Both the position numbers and the translations under genes were made by a program. From NCBI GenBank assembly GCA_024639825.1, contig JAHEGH010000163.1, forward strand, positions 24,719-88,718: DNA of 64,000 nt. Direction: 5' to 3'. The notes under the pieces are model-generated. The model worked only from the letters and a program-made list of their open reading frames with translations. It was not told where the DNA came from and searched no databases. The stretch is from Gammaproteobacteria bacterium (GTDB taxonomy: Bacteria; Pseudomonadota; Gammaproteobacteria; Steroidobacterales; Woeseiaceae). The first letter of the stretch is position 1. Every line of letters begins with the position of its first letter. This document shows positions 44,795-58,364 of this stretch, piece by piece.

Positions 44795-44897
44795 GGAGAT
44801 TCAGTGGAGAGCGAACAACCTGTTAATATACGCCGCCGCGCCTCTGTGGCGCAAAGGAAGTGCGACTTTGGACTCAGACAAGCCTGACGGCACAGTC

Positions 44898-46049
44898 ATG
44901 CAAGCGGACGAACGCCGGTCGGTGGGCGTTGTCGCGCTCATCGCAATGATTCGTATGTTCGGCCTGTTCACGCTGCTGCCGGTCCTGTCATTGTTTGCGC
45001 GGGATCTCGAGAATGCGACACCGCTGCTGATCGGCCTCGCCGTGGGTGGTTACGGCCTGACTCAGGCCTGTTTCCAGATTCCGCTCGGAGCCCTGTCCGA
45101 CCGTATCGGTCGTATCCCGGTCATCGTCGGCGGCCTCGCCGTTTTCGCGGCAGGCAGCGTGCTGGCGGGAGTTTCAGAATCTATTTACGGTCTCGTTGCC
45201 GGCCGTCTGTTGCAGGGCGCCGGCGCCATATCGGCCACCCTTACGGCGCTGATAACCGATGCGACGCGCCCGGAAGTGCGCACGAAGTCGATGGCCGTGT
45301 TCGGCGTCGGTATCGGTTCGTCATTCATGGTTGCCATGGTGGCCGGCCCACTTATCGCCGCAAGCTTTGGCGTTACTGCGCTCTTCTGGATCGGTGCGGC
45401 GCTGGCCATTGTTGCCGCAATGATGTTGCGACTGCTGCCCGACATTCCGCGACCGGTGCGCCGCGAGAGCTGGAGTCTGCTGCCGGCGTTTCGCCTGGAC
45501 CTGCTGCGCATCGATTCCTACGTTTTCCTGCTGCATGCGATCATGACGGCGACCTTTGTGGCGCTGCCGTTCCTGCTGCACGATCGCCTGGAAATGCCGC
45601 TGACCGACCAGTGGAAGGTGTATGTCGGGGCACTCGTTGTTTCGCTCGGCATTGCTGTGCCAATGATCATGAAAGATCACCACCAGGGACGCGGCTACCT
45701 GATCGGAATCGCTGTAACGCTGATCGTCATAGCCCAGCTTGCGCTGACTTTCCTCGGATTCTCGGTTTTGCCGGTGTTCCTGGCCCTCGTCGTCTATTTT
45801 GCCGGCTTCAACTTCCTCGAGGCAGGACTGCCGGCACGGCTCTCAGTATTGGCCGACGACGAGGTGCGTGGCGCCTCGCTGGGCGTGTTCTCGAGCGCTC
45901 AATTCCTGGGCGCTTTCGTCGGCGGACTGATCGGCGGCCGCTTCCTGGGGCAGGGTCGTCCGACGGACGTATTCTTTGTCTGCGCCCTGATGGGCGGTAT
46001 CTGGCTGGCCATGCAGGGCTTCGGGAAAATTCCGCGAAAAGACCCATAA
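44898..46049 (+). CDS. MFS transporter
   Basis: ATG 44898; ALSDRIGRIPVIVGG motif, 12-TM pattern; the track's 44649 start overlaps uvrA. Confidence 0.88.
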   Translation: MQADERRSVGVVALIAMIRMFGLFTLLPVLSLFARDLENATPLLIGLAVGGYGLTQACFQIPLGALSDRIGRIPVIVGGLAVFAAGSVLAGVSESIYGLVAGRLLQGAGAISATLTALITDATRPEVRTKSMAVFGVGIGSSFMVAMVAGPLIAASFGVTALFWIGAALAIVAAMMLRLLPDIPRPVRRESWSLLPAFRLDLLRIDSYVFLLHAIMTATFVALPFLLHDRLEMPLTDQWKVYVGALVVSLGIAVPMIMKDHHQGRGYLIGIAVTLIVIAQLALTFLGFSVLPVFLALVVYFAGFNFLEAGLPARLSVLADDEVRGASLGVFSSAQFLGAFVGGLIGGRFLGQGRPTDVFFVCALMGGIWLAMQGFGKIPRKDP

Positions 46050-46146
46050 ATCGGGGTAGCAAAAACCCGGCGCTTCTCTACAATAGGCCCCCCTCGCTGT
46101 ACCGCGGCGAGTATCATAATCACACTACTGGACAGGGGATCCGTAT

Positions 46147-46626
46147 ATGGCCCGCGGAGTAAACAAAGTCATCATCGTTGGTAATCTTGGGGGAGATCCC
46201 GAGACGCGCTACATGCCAAGTGGTTCAGCCGTTACGAATTTCACGGTCGCAACCAACGAGTCGTGGAAAGACAAGCAAACCGGCGAACAGAAAGAGCGCA
46301 CCGAGTGGCACAAGGTAGCGATGTTCAATCGCCTGGCCGAAATTGCAGCCGAGTACCTGCGCAAAGGTTCTCAGGTGTATATCGAAGGCAAGCTGCGGAC
46401 ACGCAAGTGGCAGGGTCAGGACGGTCAGGATCGTTACACAACCGAGATTATTGCAGACGAAATGCAGATGCTCGGTGGACGTGGCGGCGCCGGAGGCGGC
46501 GGTTCGTTCGGTGGTGGCGGTGGCCAGCAGGGCGGTGGCCAGCAGGGTGGCGGCCAGCAGGGCGGTGGTGGCAATGCTCCTCCCCAGCCGGGTCCCGACG
46601 ACTTCGACGATGATATTCCGTTCTAG
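46147..46626 (+). CDS. ssb: Single-stranded DNA-binding protein
   Basis: [47 protein letters not shown]; Gly/Gln linker; C-terminal DFDDDIPF. Confidence 0.97.
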   Translation: MARGVNKVIIVGNLGGDPETRYMPSGSAVTNFTVATNESWKDKQTGEQKERTEWHKVAMFNRLAEIAAEYLRKGSQVYIEGKLRTRKWQGQDGQDRYTTEIIADEMQMLGGRGGAGGGGSFGGGGGQQGGGQQGGGQQGGGGNAPPQPGPDDFDDDIPF

Positions 46627-46651
46627 GAAGCACTCCACCAACTAGTTTTTC

Positions 46652-46697
46652 AAAGCCGCGTGGGTTTTCGCTAGCCTGCGCGGCTTTCTCAGTTTTC
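46652..46697 (+). terminator. Rho-independent terminator-like hairpin after ssb
   Basis: AAAGCCGCG...CGCGGCTTT stem followed by CTCAGTTTTC. Confidence 0.6.
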
Positions 46698-46715
46698 GTA
46701 GAAAGGATTTAGACA

Positions 46716-48428
46716 ATGGGCGCGTTCAAGGAACCGCACGGCGGCGAGTTAAAGAACCTCTACCTGGATGAGGTGGCGGCCGAGGCCGAGAAGCAGGCGG
46801 CCGGCGGCTATGCGTCGTGGGACCTCACGGAGCGCCAGCTCTGTGACATCGAGCTGATCCTCAACGGCGCGTTCTCGCCGCTCGAGGGATTCCTTAACAA
46901 GGATGACTACGACGCCGTGGTCAGCGGCATGCGCCTCACCAGCGGTGTGCTGTGGCCGATGCCGATCACGCTGGATGTCACTGAAGCGTTTGCCGCCGAC
47001 CTCAAGCCGGGCGACAAGGTCGCGCTGCGCGATCTCGAAGGCGTCATTCTCGCGACCCTCGAGGTGGGCGACATCTGGACGCCGGACAAAGCGGCTGAAG
47101 CCAAAGGCGTGTTCGGCACCACCGACGAGAAGCACCCGGCCGTGCACTTTCTCAACAACATCGCGGGCCCGGTGTACGTTGGCGGCAAGCTGACCGGTAT
47201 CGAGGCGCCGACGCATTACGACTTCAAGCACCTGCGAGAGAGCCCGGCGGAAGTACGTACCCGCTTCAAGAAGCTCGGCTGGCGCAAGGTCGTGGCGTTC
47301 CAGACACGCAACCCGATGCACCGGGCGCACCAGGAGATTTCGCACCTGGCGGCGCGTGATGTCGAAGCCAACCTGCTGATCCACCCGGTGGTCGGCATGA
47401 CCAAGCCCGGTGATGTGGATCACTACACACGGGTGCGATGCTACGAGCACATTCTCAAGCACTACCCCGAGCAGACCACCTCGCTGTCACTGCTGCCGCT
47501 GGCGATGCGCATGGGCGGTCCGCGCGAGGCACTGTGGCACGCGATCATCCGCAAGAACTACGGTTGCACGCACATCATCATCGGCCGCGATCACGCGGGT
47601 CCGGGCAAGGACTCGAACGGCGAGGATTTCTACGGTCCCTACGATGCCCAGGACCTCTTGAAAGAACACGCCGACGAGCTCGATATCTCGATGGTGCCGT
47701 TCCGCATGATGGTCTACGCCGAGAACAAGGCGCAGTACATCCCGATCGATGCGGCCGGTGATGAGGACAAGGTGCTTAATATCTCGGGCACCGAGCTCCG
47801 GCGCCGCCTGCAGGAAGGTCTCGATATCCCGGACTGGTTCTCCTTCGACGATGTGGTCACCGAGCTCCGGCGCACGCATCCGCCGCGCCATAAGCAGGGC
47901 TTCACGGTGTTCTTCACCGGGCTCTCGGGTTCGGGCAAATCGACCATCGCCAACGCCCTGATGACCAAGCTCATGGAGATCGGTGGCCGGCAGATTACGC
48001 TGCTCGATGGCGATATCGTGCGCAAGAACCTCTCCAGTGAGCTCGGCTTCTCGAAGGAACACCGCGACCTCAACATCCAGCGTATTGGTTTTGTTGCCAG
48101 CGAGATCACCAAGAACGGTGGCATCGCCATCTGTGCACCGATCGCGCCGTACACCGCTACACGCCGCTACGTGCGCGACCTGATCGAGCCGGTAGGCGGT
48201 TTTGTCGAGATTCATGTGTCGACGCCGCTGGAGATCTGCGAACAGCGTGATCGCAAGGGTCTCTATGCCCTGGCACGTGCCGGCAAGATCAAGGAGTTCA
48301 CGGGTATCTCGGATCCGTACCAGGCGCCGGAGAACCCGGAGATGGATATCGACACCATCGGTATCTCGCCCGATCTCGCGGCGCATCGTATATTGGTCAA
48401 ACTCGAAGCGATGGGGTTCATTAAGTAA
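46716..48428 (+). CDS. Bifunctional sulfate adenylyltransferase / APS kinase
   Basis: N-terminal Sat (GWRKVVAFQTRNPMHRAHQ; IIGRDHAGPGKDSNGEDFY) fused to CysC-like kinase ([20 protein letters not shown]). Confidence 0.93.
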   Translation: MGAFKEPHGGELKNLYLDEVAAEAEKQAAGGYASWDLTERQLCDIELILNGAFSPLEGFLNKDDYDAVVSGMRLTSGVLWPMPITLDVTEAFAADLKPGDKVALRDLEGVILATLEVGDIWTPDKAAEAKGVFGTTDEKHPAVHFLNNIAGPVYVGGKLTGIEAPTHYDFKHLRESPAEVRTRFKKLGWRKVVAFQTRNPMHRAHQEISHLAARDVEANLLIHPVVGMTKPGDVDHYTRVRCYEHILKHYPEQTTSLSLLPLAMRMGGPREALWHAIIRKNYGCTHIIIGRDHAGPGKDSNGEDFYGPYDAQDLLKEHADELDISMVPFRMMVYAENKAQYIPIDAAGDEDKVLNISGTELRRRLQEGLDIPDWFSFDDVVTELRRTHPPRHKQGFTVFFTGLSGSGKSTIANALMTKLMEIGGRQITLLDGDIVRKNLSSELGFSKEHRDLNIQRIGFVASEITKNGGIAICAPIAPYTATRRYVRDLIEPVGGFVEIHVSTPLEICEQRDRKGLYALARAGKIKEFTGISDPYQAPENPEMDIDTIGISPDLAAHRILVKLEAMGFIK

Positions 48429-48475
48429 TTCGGGCCTGAAGGCCCTCCCACTGCAGGAGCGGTTTTAGCCGCGAA
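48429..48475. repeat. Composite REP element between sat/cysC and miaB
   Basis: TTCGGGCCTGAAGGCCCTCCCACTGCAGGAGCGGTTTTAGCCGCGA: both REP modules. Confidence 0.8.
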
Positions 48476-48492
48476 CAGGCCGGAATCAATCT

Positions 48493-49827
48493 ATGAAACT
48501 GTACATCAAGACAATGGGCTGCCAGATGAACGAGTACGACTCGGACAAGATGGCCGACGTATTGCGGGAGTCGCACGGCTACGAGCTGACGGATTCGCCG
48601 GACGATGCCGACCTGCTGCTGATGAATACCTGTTCGATTCGAGAGAAGGCGCAGGAGAAGGTGTTTTCTGAGCTGGGTCGCTGGCGGCAACTCAAGGCGA
48701 AGAATCCCGACATAAAGATTGGTGTCGGTGGCTGCGTCGCCAGCCAGGAAGGTGCGGGTATTACGGAAAGGGCACCGTTCGTCGACGTCGTGTTTGGTCC
48801 GCAGACCCTGCATCGATTGCCCGAAATGATCACTGACGCGGGCGCGAAGTCCTCGTCAATCATTGATGTGTCGTTTCCCGAAATAGAGAAATTCGATCGC
48901 CTGCCTGAACCGCGTGCGGAGGGTCCGACGGCATTCGTTTCTGTCATGGAAGGCTGCAGCAAGTACTGCAGTTTCTGCGTCGTCCCATACACGCGCGGCG
49001 AAGAAATCAGTCGACCGTTCGATGATGTTATCGCTGAAGTTGCATCGCTCGCCGGGCAGGGCGTTCGTGAAGTGAACCTCCTTGGCCAGAACGTGAATGC
49101 CTATCGTGGTCCGATGCATGACGGTGAGATCGCTGATCTGGCAACACTCATCTATTACGTGGCGGCGATTGACGGTATCGACCGCATTCGCTTTACGACA
49201 TCGCATCCGGTCGAGTTCACCGACAGCCTGATCCAGGCCTACGCCGAGGTGCCAAAACTTGCGAGCTATCTGCATCTGCCGGTGCAGCACGGGTCCGATC
49301 GTGTTCTCGCTGCCATGAAACGCGGACATACGATTCTTGAGTACAAACAGAAGATTCGCAAACTCCGCGCAGCTCGCCCGGACATCAGCCTGAGTTCCGA
49401 TTTTATCATTGGTTTCCCGGGCGAAACGGATAAAGACTTCGAGCAGTTAATGAACCTGATCGCCGAAATGCAGTTCGACCAGTCGTTCAGTTTCGTCTAC
49501 AGCGCACGGCCTGGCACGCCCGCGGCATCGCTGACTGATGACACGCCGATGACGGTCAAGAAAGAGAGGCTCCAGCTGTTGCAGGCACGCATTAACCAGC
49601 AGGCCATGGAGATCAGTCGCGCGATGGTCGGCACGACGCAACGCGTACTCGTTGAGAAACTGTCAAAGAAAAGCGACACGCAGGTATCCGGCCGCACGGA
49701 AAACAACCGATGGGTCAATTTCGACGCAGATCCCGCGGTGATCGGCAATTTTGTTGACGTGGTTATTACCGAGGCGTTACCCAATTCATTACGGGGACGA
49801 CTTGCCAACAAAGAGGCCGCAGCGTAG
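48493..49827 (+). CDS. miaB: tRNA-2-methylthio-N6-dimethylallyladenosine synthase
   Basis: [22 protein letters not shown]; radical-SAM [19 protein letters not shown] domain. Confidence 0.97.
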   Translation: MKLYIKTMGCQMNEYDSDKMADVLRESHGYELTDSPDDADLLLMNTCSIREKAQEKVFSELGRWRQLKAKNPDIKIGVGGCVASQEGAGITERAPFVDVVFGPQTLHRLPEMITDAGAKSSSIIDVSFPEIEKFDRLPEPRAEGPTAFVSVMEGCSKYCSFCVVPYTRGEEISRPFDDVIAEVASLAGQGVREVNLLGQNVNAYRGPMHDGEIADLATLIYYVAAIDGIDRIRFTTSHPVEFTDSLIQAYAEVPKLASYLHLPVQHGSDRVLAAMKRGHTILEYKQKIRKLRAARPDISLSSDFIIGFPGETDKDFEQLMNLIAEMQFDQSFSFVYSARPGTPAASLTDDTPMTVKKERLQLLQARINQQAMEISRAMVGTTQRVLVEKLSKKSDTQVSGRTENNRWVNFDADPAVIGNFVDVVITEALPNSLRGRLANKEAAA

Positions 49828-49863
49828 TCTCGATGTTAATGATCTATCGCCTGAATAGATTTC

Positions 49864-49900
49864 TTGCCACAAATGGCAATGCCCCTGTCGTTCTGACAGG
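49864..49900. other. Two tandem perfect hairpins in the miaB-phoH gap
   Basis: TTGCCA-CAAA-TGGCAA (49864-49879) and CCTGTC-GTTCT-GACAGG (49884-49900). Confidence 0.7.
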
Positions 49901-49933
49901 CGGCCTTCTGCACAGAGGTTACAAATACAGATC

Positions 49934-50914
49934 TTGAATGCTGTCCAGATTTCTCGGGACGTAGTCCTCGAGCCAGCCGACAATGGCCGCCTTGCAAATC
50001 TCTGCGGCCAATTTGATGAACACCTGCGGCAGATTGAGCGCCGCCTCAACGTCGAAATCGCCAGTCGCGGTAATCGCTTTCGGATTACGGGACAACCAGG
50101 CGCTGCCGAGGTTGGTGGCGATGTCCTGTCCAGGCTGTTCGAAATGACCGACGAGGAGAGGCTCGATCCGGAACGCGTGCATATGCTGTTGCAGGAGTCC
50201 TTTATGGATGAAGCCAAAAACGATGTTGTCGACTCTGATGAGGCGCAGGAAGAAGTAACGATCCAGACGCGCCGCAAATTGATTCGTGCGCGTGGTGCAA
50301 ACCAGACCGCATATATCCGCAACATTCGCGATCACGATCTCGCGTTTGGCATAGGCCCTGCCGGCACCGGTAAAACCTATCTCGCTGTTGCTGCCGCCGT
50401 CGATGCGCTCGAGTCGGAACAGGTCCGACGCATCGTGCTTGTTCGTCCTGCGGTTGAGGCGGGTGAACGGCTGGGGTTCTTGCCCGGAGATCTTTCCCAG
50501 AAGGTGGACCCCTACCTGCGACCGATGTACGACGCGCTTTACGACATGATCGGTGCAGAACGCGTTACGCGATTGATTGAGCGCAACGTTATTGAGATTG
50601 CACCACTCGCTTTCATGCGTGGTCGTTCTCTCAACGAATCTTTCATCATTCTTGACGAAGCGCAAAACACGAGCGTGGAGCAGATGAAAATGTTCCTGAC
50701 ACGTATCGGTTTCGGTTCGCGCGCGGTCGTCACGGGTGACGTCACGCAGATTGATTTGCCGAACGGGCAAAAGTCGGGGCTGAAGAATGCAACCGAGGTT
50801 CTGCACAATGTAACGGGTGTGTCATTCACTCACTTCACTCCCAAGGACGTCGTACGTCATCAACTTGTGCAACGTATTGTCAGGGCTTACGAAGAACATG
50901 ACCGTTCAGGTTGA
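49934..50914 (+). CDS. ybeZ: PhoH family ATPase (YbeZ)
   Basis: FGIGPAGTGKTYLAVAAAVDAL, FIILDEAQNTSVEQMKMFLTRIGFGSRAVVTGD; TTG start uncertain. Confidence 0.93.
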   Translation: MNAVQISRDVVLEPADNGRLANLCGQFDEHLRQIERRLNVEIASRGNRFRITGQPGAAEVGGDVLSRLFEMTDEERLDPERVHMLLQESFMDEAKNDVVDSDEAQEEVTIQTRRKLIRARGANQTAYIRNIRDHDLAFGIGPAGTGKTYLAVAAAVDALESEQVRRIVLVRPAVEAGERLGFLPGDLSQKVDPYLRPMYDALYDMIGAERVTRLIERNVIEIAPLAFMRGRSLNESFIILDEAQNTSVEQMKMFLTRIGFGSRAVVTGDVTQIDLPNGQKSGLKNATEVLHNVTGVSFTHFTPKDVVRHQLVQRIVRAYEEHDRSG

Positions 50915-51377
50915 CGTTCAAAACGCCTGCGACGACGACACTGCTCCCGAGATACCTGTAGTTGCATCCTGGATCGTGCGTGCGATTGGTGCGTCTGGTC
51001 CGGACGGCGATAGCGAGGTGTCCGTGCGCATCGTCGATGCGGCTGAGATCCATGCGCTGAACAGCGACTATCGTGGCAAGGACAGGCCAACTAATGTTCT
51101 GTCGTTTCCGGCGGGGGATGTCGCCGGACTGCCGGCCGACATGCCGGTGCCATTGGGCGACGTTGTTATCTGTGCAAGTGTTGTCCGCGACGAGGCGGCT
51201 GCGCAGGGCAAGGCGATTACCGATCATTGGGCTCATATGCTGGTGCACGGCACATTGCACCTGCTGGGCTATGACCACGAGACGGAACCCGAGGCCGCTG
51301 AGATGGAGGCGCTGGAGACGCGCATCCTGTCTGAACACGGTGTTGCGGACCCGTATGGAGCCTCAGGCCAGACCTGA
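50898..51377 (+). CDS. ybeY: Endoribonuclease YbeY
   Basis: LNSDYRGKDRPTNVLSFP, HMLVHGTLHLLGYDHETE zinc motif; start set to ATG 50898. Confidence 0.95.
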   Translation: MTVQVDVQNACDDDTAPEIPVVASWIVRAIGASGPDGDSEVSVRIVDAAEIHALNSDYRGKDRPTNVLSFPAGDVAGLPADMPVPLGDVVICASVVRDEAAAQGKAITDHWAHMLVHGTLHLLGYDHETEPEAAEMEALETRILSEHGVADPYGASGQT

Positions 51378-51392
51378 TAGAATTACGAGACT

Positions 51393-52244
51393 ATGAACGA
51401 AAAACCCCCCAGTACCACCGGCCCAGGTACGCCCGGCCTGGTCGCGCGCATTCGGCGTGCGTTCAGTGGCGAGCCCTGGAGCCGAGACGAAATCCAGACA
51501 TTCATTGAATCTGAAGTCGGGCTCGACGCCGAAGAAAAGAGCATGCTCACAGGCGTTCTCGAAGTATCCGAGACCCAGGTGCGTGACGTTATGGTGCCGC
51601 GTTCGCAGATGGTGGTCATCGATATCGAGGATCCCTTCGACGAAACCCTCGCAATGATTGTCGAGTCCGGACATTCGCGTTTCCCTGTAATCGGGGAAGA
51701 TCGTGATGAAGTCCTGGGCATACTGTTGGCCAAGGACCTGCTGCGGCATTTTGGTTCGGACGAGGCGAAGGGCGTGACCATTCGCAAACTGCTGCGTCCG
51801 GCGTCAGTCATACCGGAGTCGAAACGACTCAACGCACTGCTCAAGGAATTTCGGGCGAGCCACAATCACATGGCGATCGTTGTCGACGAATACGGCGGCG
51901 TTGCCGGTCTGCTGACTATCGAGGATGTTCTCGAGGAAATCGTCGGCGAGATTGAAGACGAGCACGATGACGAAGAGGCCGAATTCATTCGTCCGGACGG
52001 AGATCGTAACGGCAAGCCGAGTTTCGCTGTGCGGGCCCTCACGCGCATCGAAGACTTTAACGATTACTTCGAATGCGAGCTGAATGATGAGGAGTACGAC
52101 ACGATCGGCGGATTGGTATTGCATGCGCTTGGACGCCTGCCAAGACGTGGTGAGAAAGTGAATTTTGGCGGCTTCGAGTTTGCCGTTATCAAGGCAGACA
52201 AGCGGCGCATCGATGCGTTGCAGGTTCAACGCGCAAGCGACTAG
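51393..52244 (+). CDS. corC: CorC/YbeX CBS-domain transporter-associated protein
   Basis: VRDVMVPRSQMVVIDIED; CBS pair; HNHMAIVVDEYGGVAGLLTIEDVLEEIVGEIEDE. Confidence 0.93.
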   Translation: MNEKPPSTTGPGTPGLVARIRRAFSGEPWSRDEIQTFIESEVGLDAEEKSMLTGVLEVSETQVRDVMVPRSQMVVIDIEDPFDETLAMIVESGHSRFPVIGEDRDEVLGILLAKDLLRHFGSDEAKGVTIRKLLRPASVIPESKRLNALLKEFRASHNHMAIVVDEYGGVAGLLTIEDVLEEIVGEIEDEHDDEEAEFIRPDGDRNGKPSFAVRALTRIEDFNDYFECELNDEEYDTIGGLVLHALGRLPRRGEKVNFGGFEFAVIKADKRRIDALQVQRASD

Positions 52245-52248
52245 TCCA

Positions 52249-53784
52249 GTGGCGAAAGATGTACATCCCATCCTCCTGTTACCGGCGGACAAGCCGAGGC
52301 TTAGCCGCCTGATCGCTTTTGTTCTGGGTGCTGCGACCACGCTGGCCTTCGCGCCGTTTGGCTGGTCGCTTCTGACGCCTTTGCTAATCGTGCCGCTCCT
52401 CTATATCTGCCTTACGGTCGCGCCTCGTGACGCGGCCGGGCACGCGTTCTGGTACGGCTTCGGGCTGTTCCTTACCGGCACGTACTGGATCTATATATCC
52501 GTCCACGTATACGGTGGCGCGGCCCTCTGGATCGCCGTCCTTTTGATGGTTGGTCTTGCCCTGCTCATGGCGTCGATCCTGTCTATTGGTGGCTGGCTGA
52601 TGAGCCGTCTGTCGCTTGGCGAACCCTGGCTGCTGTTGCTGGTCGGCCCGGCCGCCTGGGTTCTGGTCGAATGGGTGCGTAGCTGGATACTCACCGGCTT
52701 TCCGTGGATGGCACTCGGCTATGCGCAAATCGACTCGCCGCTGTCCGGCTGGGCCCCCGTATTAGGCGTCTATGGTGTGTCCTTCATGCTCCTGGTCAGT
52801 ACCACGGCGATCATTGCGACGGTTAAGGCAGCGACCGCTCGAGGTCGCATCATCGGCCTGTCTGCGATTCTGTTGCCCTGGGTAGTCGGCGGCATCCTGA
52901 CGTTTGTGGACTGGACCAGGCCGGACGGACAGGTGCTCCGTGCAACAATCCTGCAAGCCGGTGTTTCGCAGGACAAGAAATGGGACCGCGATCAGCTCTT
53001 GCCGATCATGGAGTTCTACCACAGCGCGACCCTTAGCGCGGCCGACAGCGACATCGTGCTGTGGCCGGAGGTCGCAATTCCTGCGCTTAATGACCAGGTT
53101 GAAAGTTTTATTGCAAGGGTCGAGTCCGACGCGCGCATGAGCGGGCAAAGCGTCCTGTTTGGGATTCTCGAACGCAGTTATGAGCGCAACCTCGAAGGTC
53201 GCGTCTACAACAGCGTCATGTTGATCGGGGGGGAGGAGCGTCAGAGCTACCGGAAGCGTCACCTGGTTCCTTTTGGCGAATACTTCCCCGTGCCACCCAG
53301 CGTGCGCGAGTGGATGAAAATGCAAAACCTGCCGCACGCGGATCTCGCGAAAGGCGCAGATACTCAACCACTGCTGACTGCGGTGAACGGCACCCGCTTC
53401 GGCGTGGCGATCTGCTATGAGGACGCCTATGGCTCCGAACAGCTGTATGCGTTGCCGGATGCCACAGTCCTCATCAATGTGAGCAATGACGCATGGTTTG
53501 GGGATTCAATCGCCCCGCATCAGCATCTCGAGATCGCGCGCATGCGGTCGCTTGAATTCGGCCGCCCGGCACTGCGGTCGACCAATACCGGTATTAGCGC
53601 TTTCATCGGTGCCGATGGGGACCTGCTGCAGACCGGTAAGCAATTTTTACCTGAACTCATGACGGCCGACATTCAGCCGCGCAGCGGCCTGACGCCGTAC
53701 GCCAGGGGTGGAAACTGGCCAATTATCGGCCTGTGCCTGGCAATTCTCGGCCTGTTCTGGATTCGCAATCGGGCCAGCCTCTGA
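52249..53784 (+). CDS. lnt: Apolipoprotein N-acyltransferase
   Basis: GTG 52249, in frame; VLWPEVAIPAL, GVAICYEDAYGS, NVSNDAWFGDSIAPHQHLEIARMRSLEFGRP. Confidence 0.96.
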   Translation: MAKDVHPILLLPADKPRLSRLIAFVLGAATTLAFAPFGWSLLTPLLIVPLLYICLTVAPRDAAGHAFWYGFGLFLTGTYWIYISVHVYGGAALWIAVLLMVGLALLMASILSIGGWLMSRLSLGEPWLLLLVGPAAWVLVEWVRSWILTGFPWMALGYAQIDSPLSGWAPVLGVYGVSFMLLVSTTAIIATVKAATARGRIIGLSAILLPWVVGGILTFVDWTRPDGQVLRATILQAGVSQDKKWDRDQLLPIMEFYHSATLSAADSDIVLWPEVAIPALNDQVESFIARVESDARMSGQSVLFGILERSYERNLEGRVYNSVMLIGGEERQSYRKRHLVPFGEYFPVPPSVREWMKMQNLPHADLAKGADTQPLLTAVNGTRFGVAICYEDAYGSEQLYALPDATVLINVSNDAWFGDSIAPHQHLEIARMRSLEFGRPALRSTNTGISAFIGADGDLLQTGKQFLPELMTADIQPRSGLTPYARGGNWPIIGLCLAILGLFWIRNRASL

Positions 53785-56742
<2,958 letters not shown>

Positions 56743-56746
<4 letters not shown>

Positions 56747-57234
56747 GCGAGGTTCTTACGGTTGGCGATATCGGTGCCGACAGGCTCGGTGAGCTACTCG
56801 AGCGTTTCGGTCTTGAACTTCTGGTTCAGTCGGAGGACGCCTCCATAACCGGCAGTTTCTGGGGCGATTCCGAAGCCGGTGTAGTAGGGAAGTCAGTCTA
56901 CGTCCGCGCAGATACGCCGGTGCACTCCTTCCTGCACGAGTCCTGTCACGTCATATGCATGGATGGCCAGCGCCGCGATAGCCTCGATCGAGATGCAGGT
57001 GGCGACGACCTGGAAGAATCGGCGGTGTGTTACCTGCAGGTTGTTCTTGCCGACTGCATCGAGAGTGTCGGACGAGATCGCTTGATGGCGGACATGGACG
57101 CATGGGGCTATAGCTTCCGGCTTGGCAATACGCGCGACTGGTTTGAGAACGATGCTGAGGACGCGCGTAAGTTTCTTGTGAATCACGGACTTATTGATTC
57201 GTCGGGTACGCCGACATTCAACCTCAGGCTCTGA
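56743..57234 (+). CDS. Uncharacterised protein with HExxH motif
   Basis: HSFLHESCHVICMDGQRRDSLDRDAGGDDLEESAVCYLQVVL; 4-nt overlap with lptE. Confidence 0.7.
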
Positions 57235-57260
57235 GCCCCGCTGGAGGTGTATAGTCGCGT

Positions 57261-57959
57261 ATGGCCTGGATTCGGTACATCGTGTATTTCGCCAGCATCG
57301 CGTTAGTCACGTGGGGGCTGACGCAAATGGAGCTGGCGTCGCCGGGTAGCCTGAAGCTCCATATCCTGGTCGACGATGCCGACATCCTGGGTACCAGTGA
57401 GTATTCACCGGTCGAGATTATCCAGGCGATCATACTGGGCGCTTGCGGCGTTATCATGGCATGGGTCGCGAAGTACTGTCCGTCGCAGCGACCGATTGCC
57501 TTTCTCTTCGGCGGCATGGCGCTGATGTTCTTCATTCGCGAACTCGACTATTTTTTCGATCGCTTCCTGATCGATAATCTCTGGCAGGTGTTGGTTACGA
57601 TCGCCGGAGCGCTGCTCATGGCCTATATCTATCGACAACGCCTTCGTCTCAGGATTGCACTTGCGCGTATCTGGCCGTCGCCGGGCCTGACATTCCTGTT
57701 CTGCGGTGCCGTGATCCTGTTTGCGTTCGTGCCACTTGTTGGTCACGAGCCCTTGTGGATGTCGATCCTGGGTAATGCCTACCAGCGCATCACCCAGATT
57801 GCTTTCGAGGAGTTTATCGAGTTGATCGGCTACTTCCTGTGGATGGTGGGGACAATCGAGTATGCGTTCCAGGCACGAGCAGTCGCATATCGTGTGCCGC
57901 TGCCGGCCGCACGAAGGCGCCGTGAAAAGCGGCGGCAAGACGCTGAAGGCAGGTTCTAA
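57261..57959 (+). CDS. Multi-pass membrane protein of unknown function
   Basis: Several hydrophobic segments; Arg/Lys-rich C-terminus. Confidence 0.7.
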   Translation: MAWIRYIVYFASIALVTWGLTQMELASPGSLKLHILVDDADILGTSEYSPVEIIQAIILGACGVIMAWVAKYCPSQRPIAFLFGGMALMFFIRELDYFFDRFLIDNLWQVLVTIAGALLMAYIYRQRLRLRIALARIWPSPGLTFLFCGAVILFAFVPLVGHEPLWMSILGNAYQRITQIAFEEFIELIGYFLWMVGTIEYAFQARAVAYRVPLPAARRRREKRRQDAEGRF

Positions 57960-57995
57960 GAGGAGACGGGTTTGGCACAAGCGGTGCGCACCTGG

Positions 57996-58295
57996 TCAGG
58001 ATTGCGTGACCCGGATCCGGCAAGCGGTTGGACTGAGTCCAGCATCCCGGGCGGTTGCGAGCAGGACGTCAGTTTCATAGCGCAGCCGGCTGGCCCAGGC
58101 GGAGGAAGCAGCAATAATGATCAAGTCCCCGTCTTCGCGGAGGTTTGCGGCGACAATGGCACCCGCGTACTCGCCCGGCAGTCCTTTGCTCAGAACGTGC
58201 GTCAGTTCGCCCATCTCCCTGGCGCGGCGAACGATATCAGCTAACTCCCCGCCATTACTGGGATTTAAAAGGTTTTTCAGCTTGTCTGAGGCCAT
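57996..58295 (-). CDS. dciA: DciA/DUF721 family protein
   Basis: LSKGLPGEYAGAIVAANLREDGDLIIIAASSAWASRLRYETDVLLATARDAG; location beside secA fits DciA synteny. Confidence 0.75.
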   Translation of the reverse strand: MASDKLKNLLNPSNGGELADIVRRAREMGELTHVLSKGLPGEYAGAIVAANLREDGDLIIIAASSAWASRLRYETDVLLATARDAGLSPTACRIRVTQS

Positions 58296-58364
58296 AAAAA
58301 CGTGACGTAGTTAGCGCTTTTTTCCTGTGTAGGGTGACGCATGTCGCCCAAGCGGGTCATAACC

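Noticed and set aside
44795-44897. LexA/SOS box between uvrA and the MFS gene
   Set aside because: CTGTTAATATACGCC has only one half-site; no matching ACAG at the right distance.
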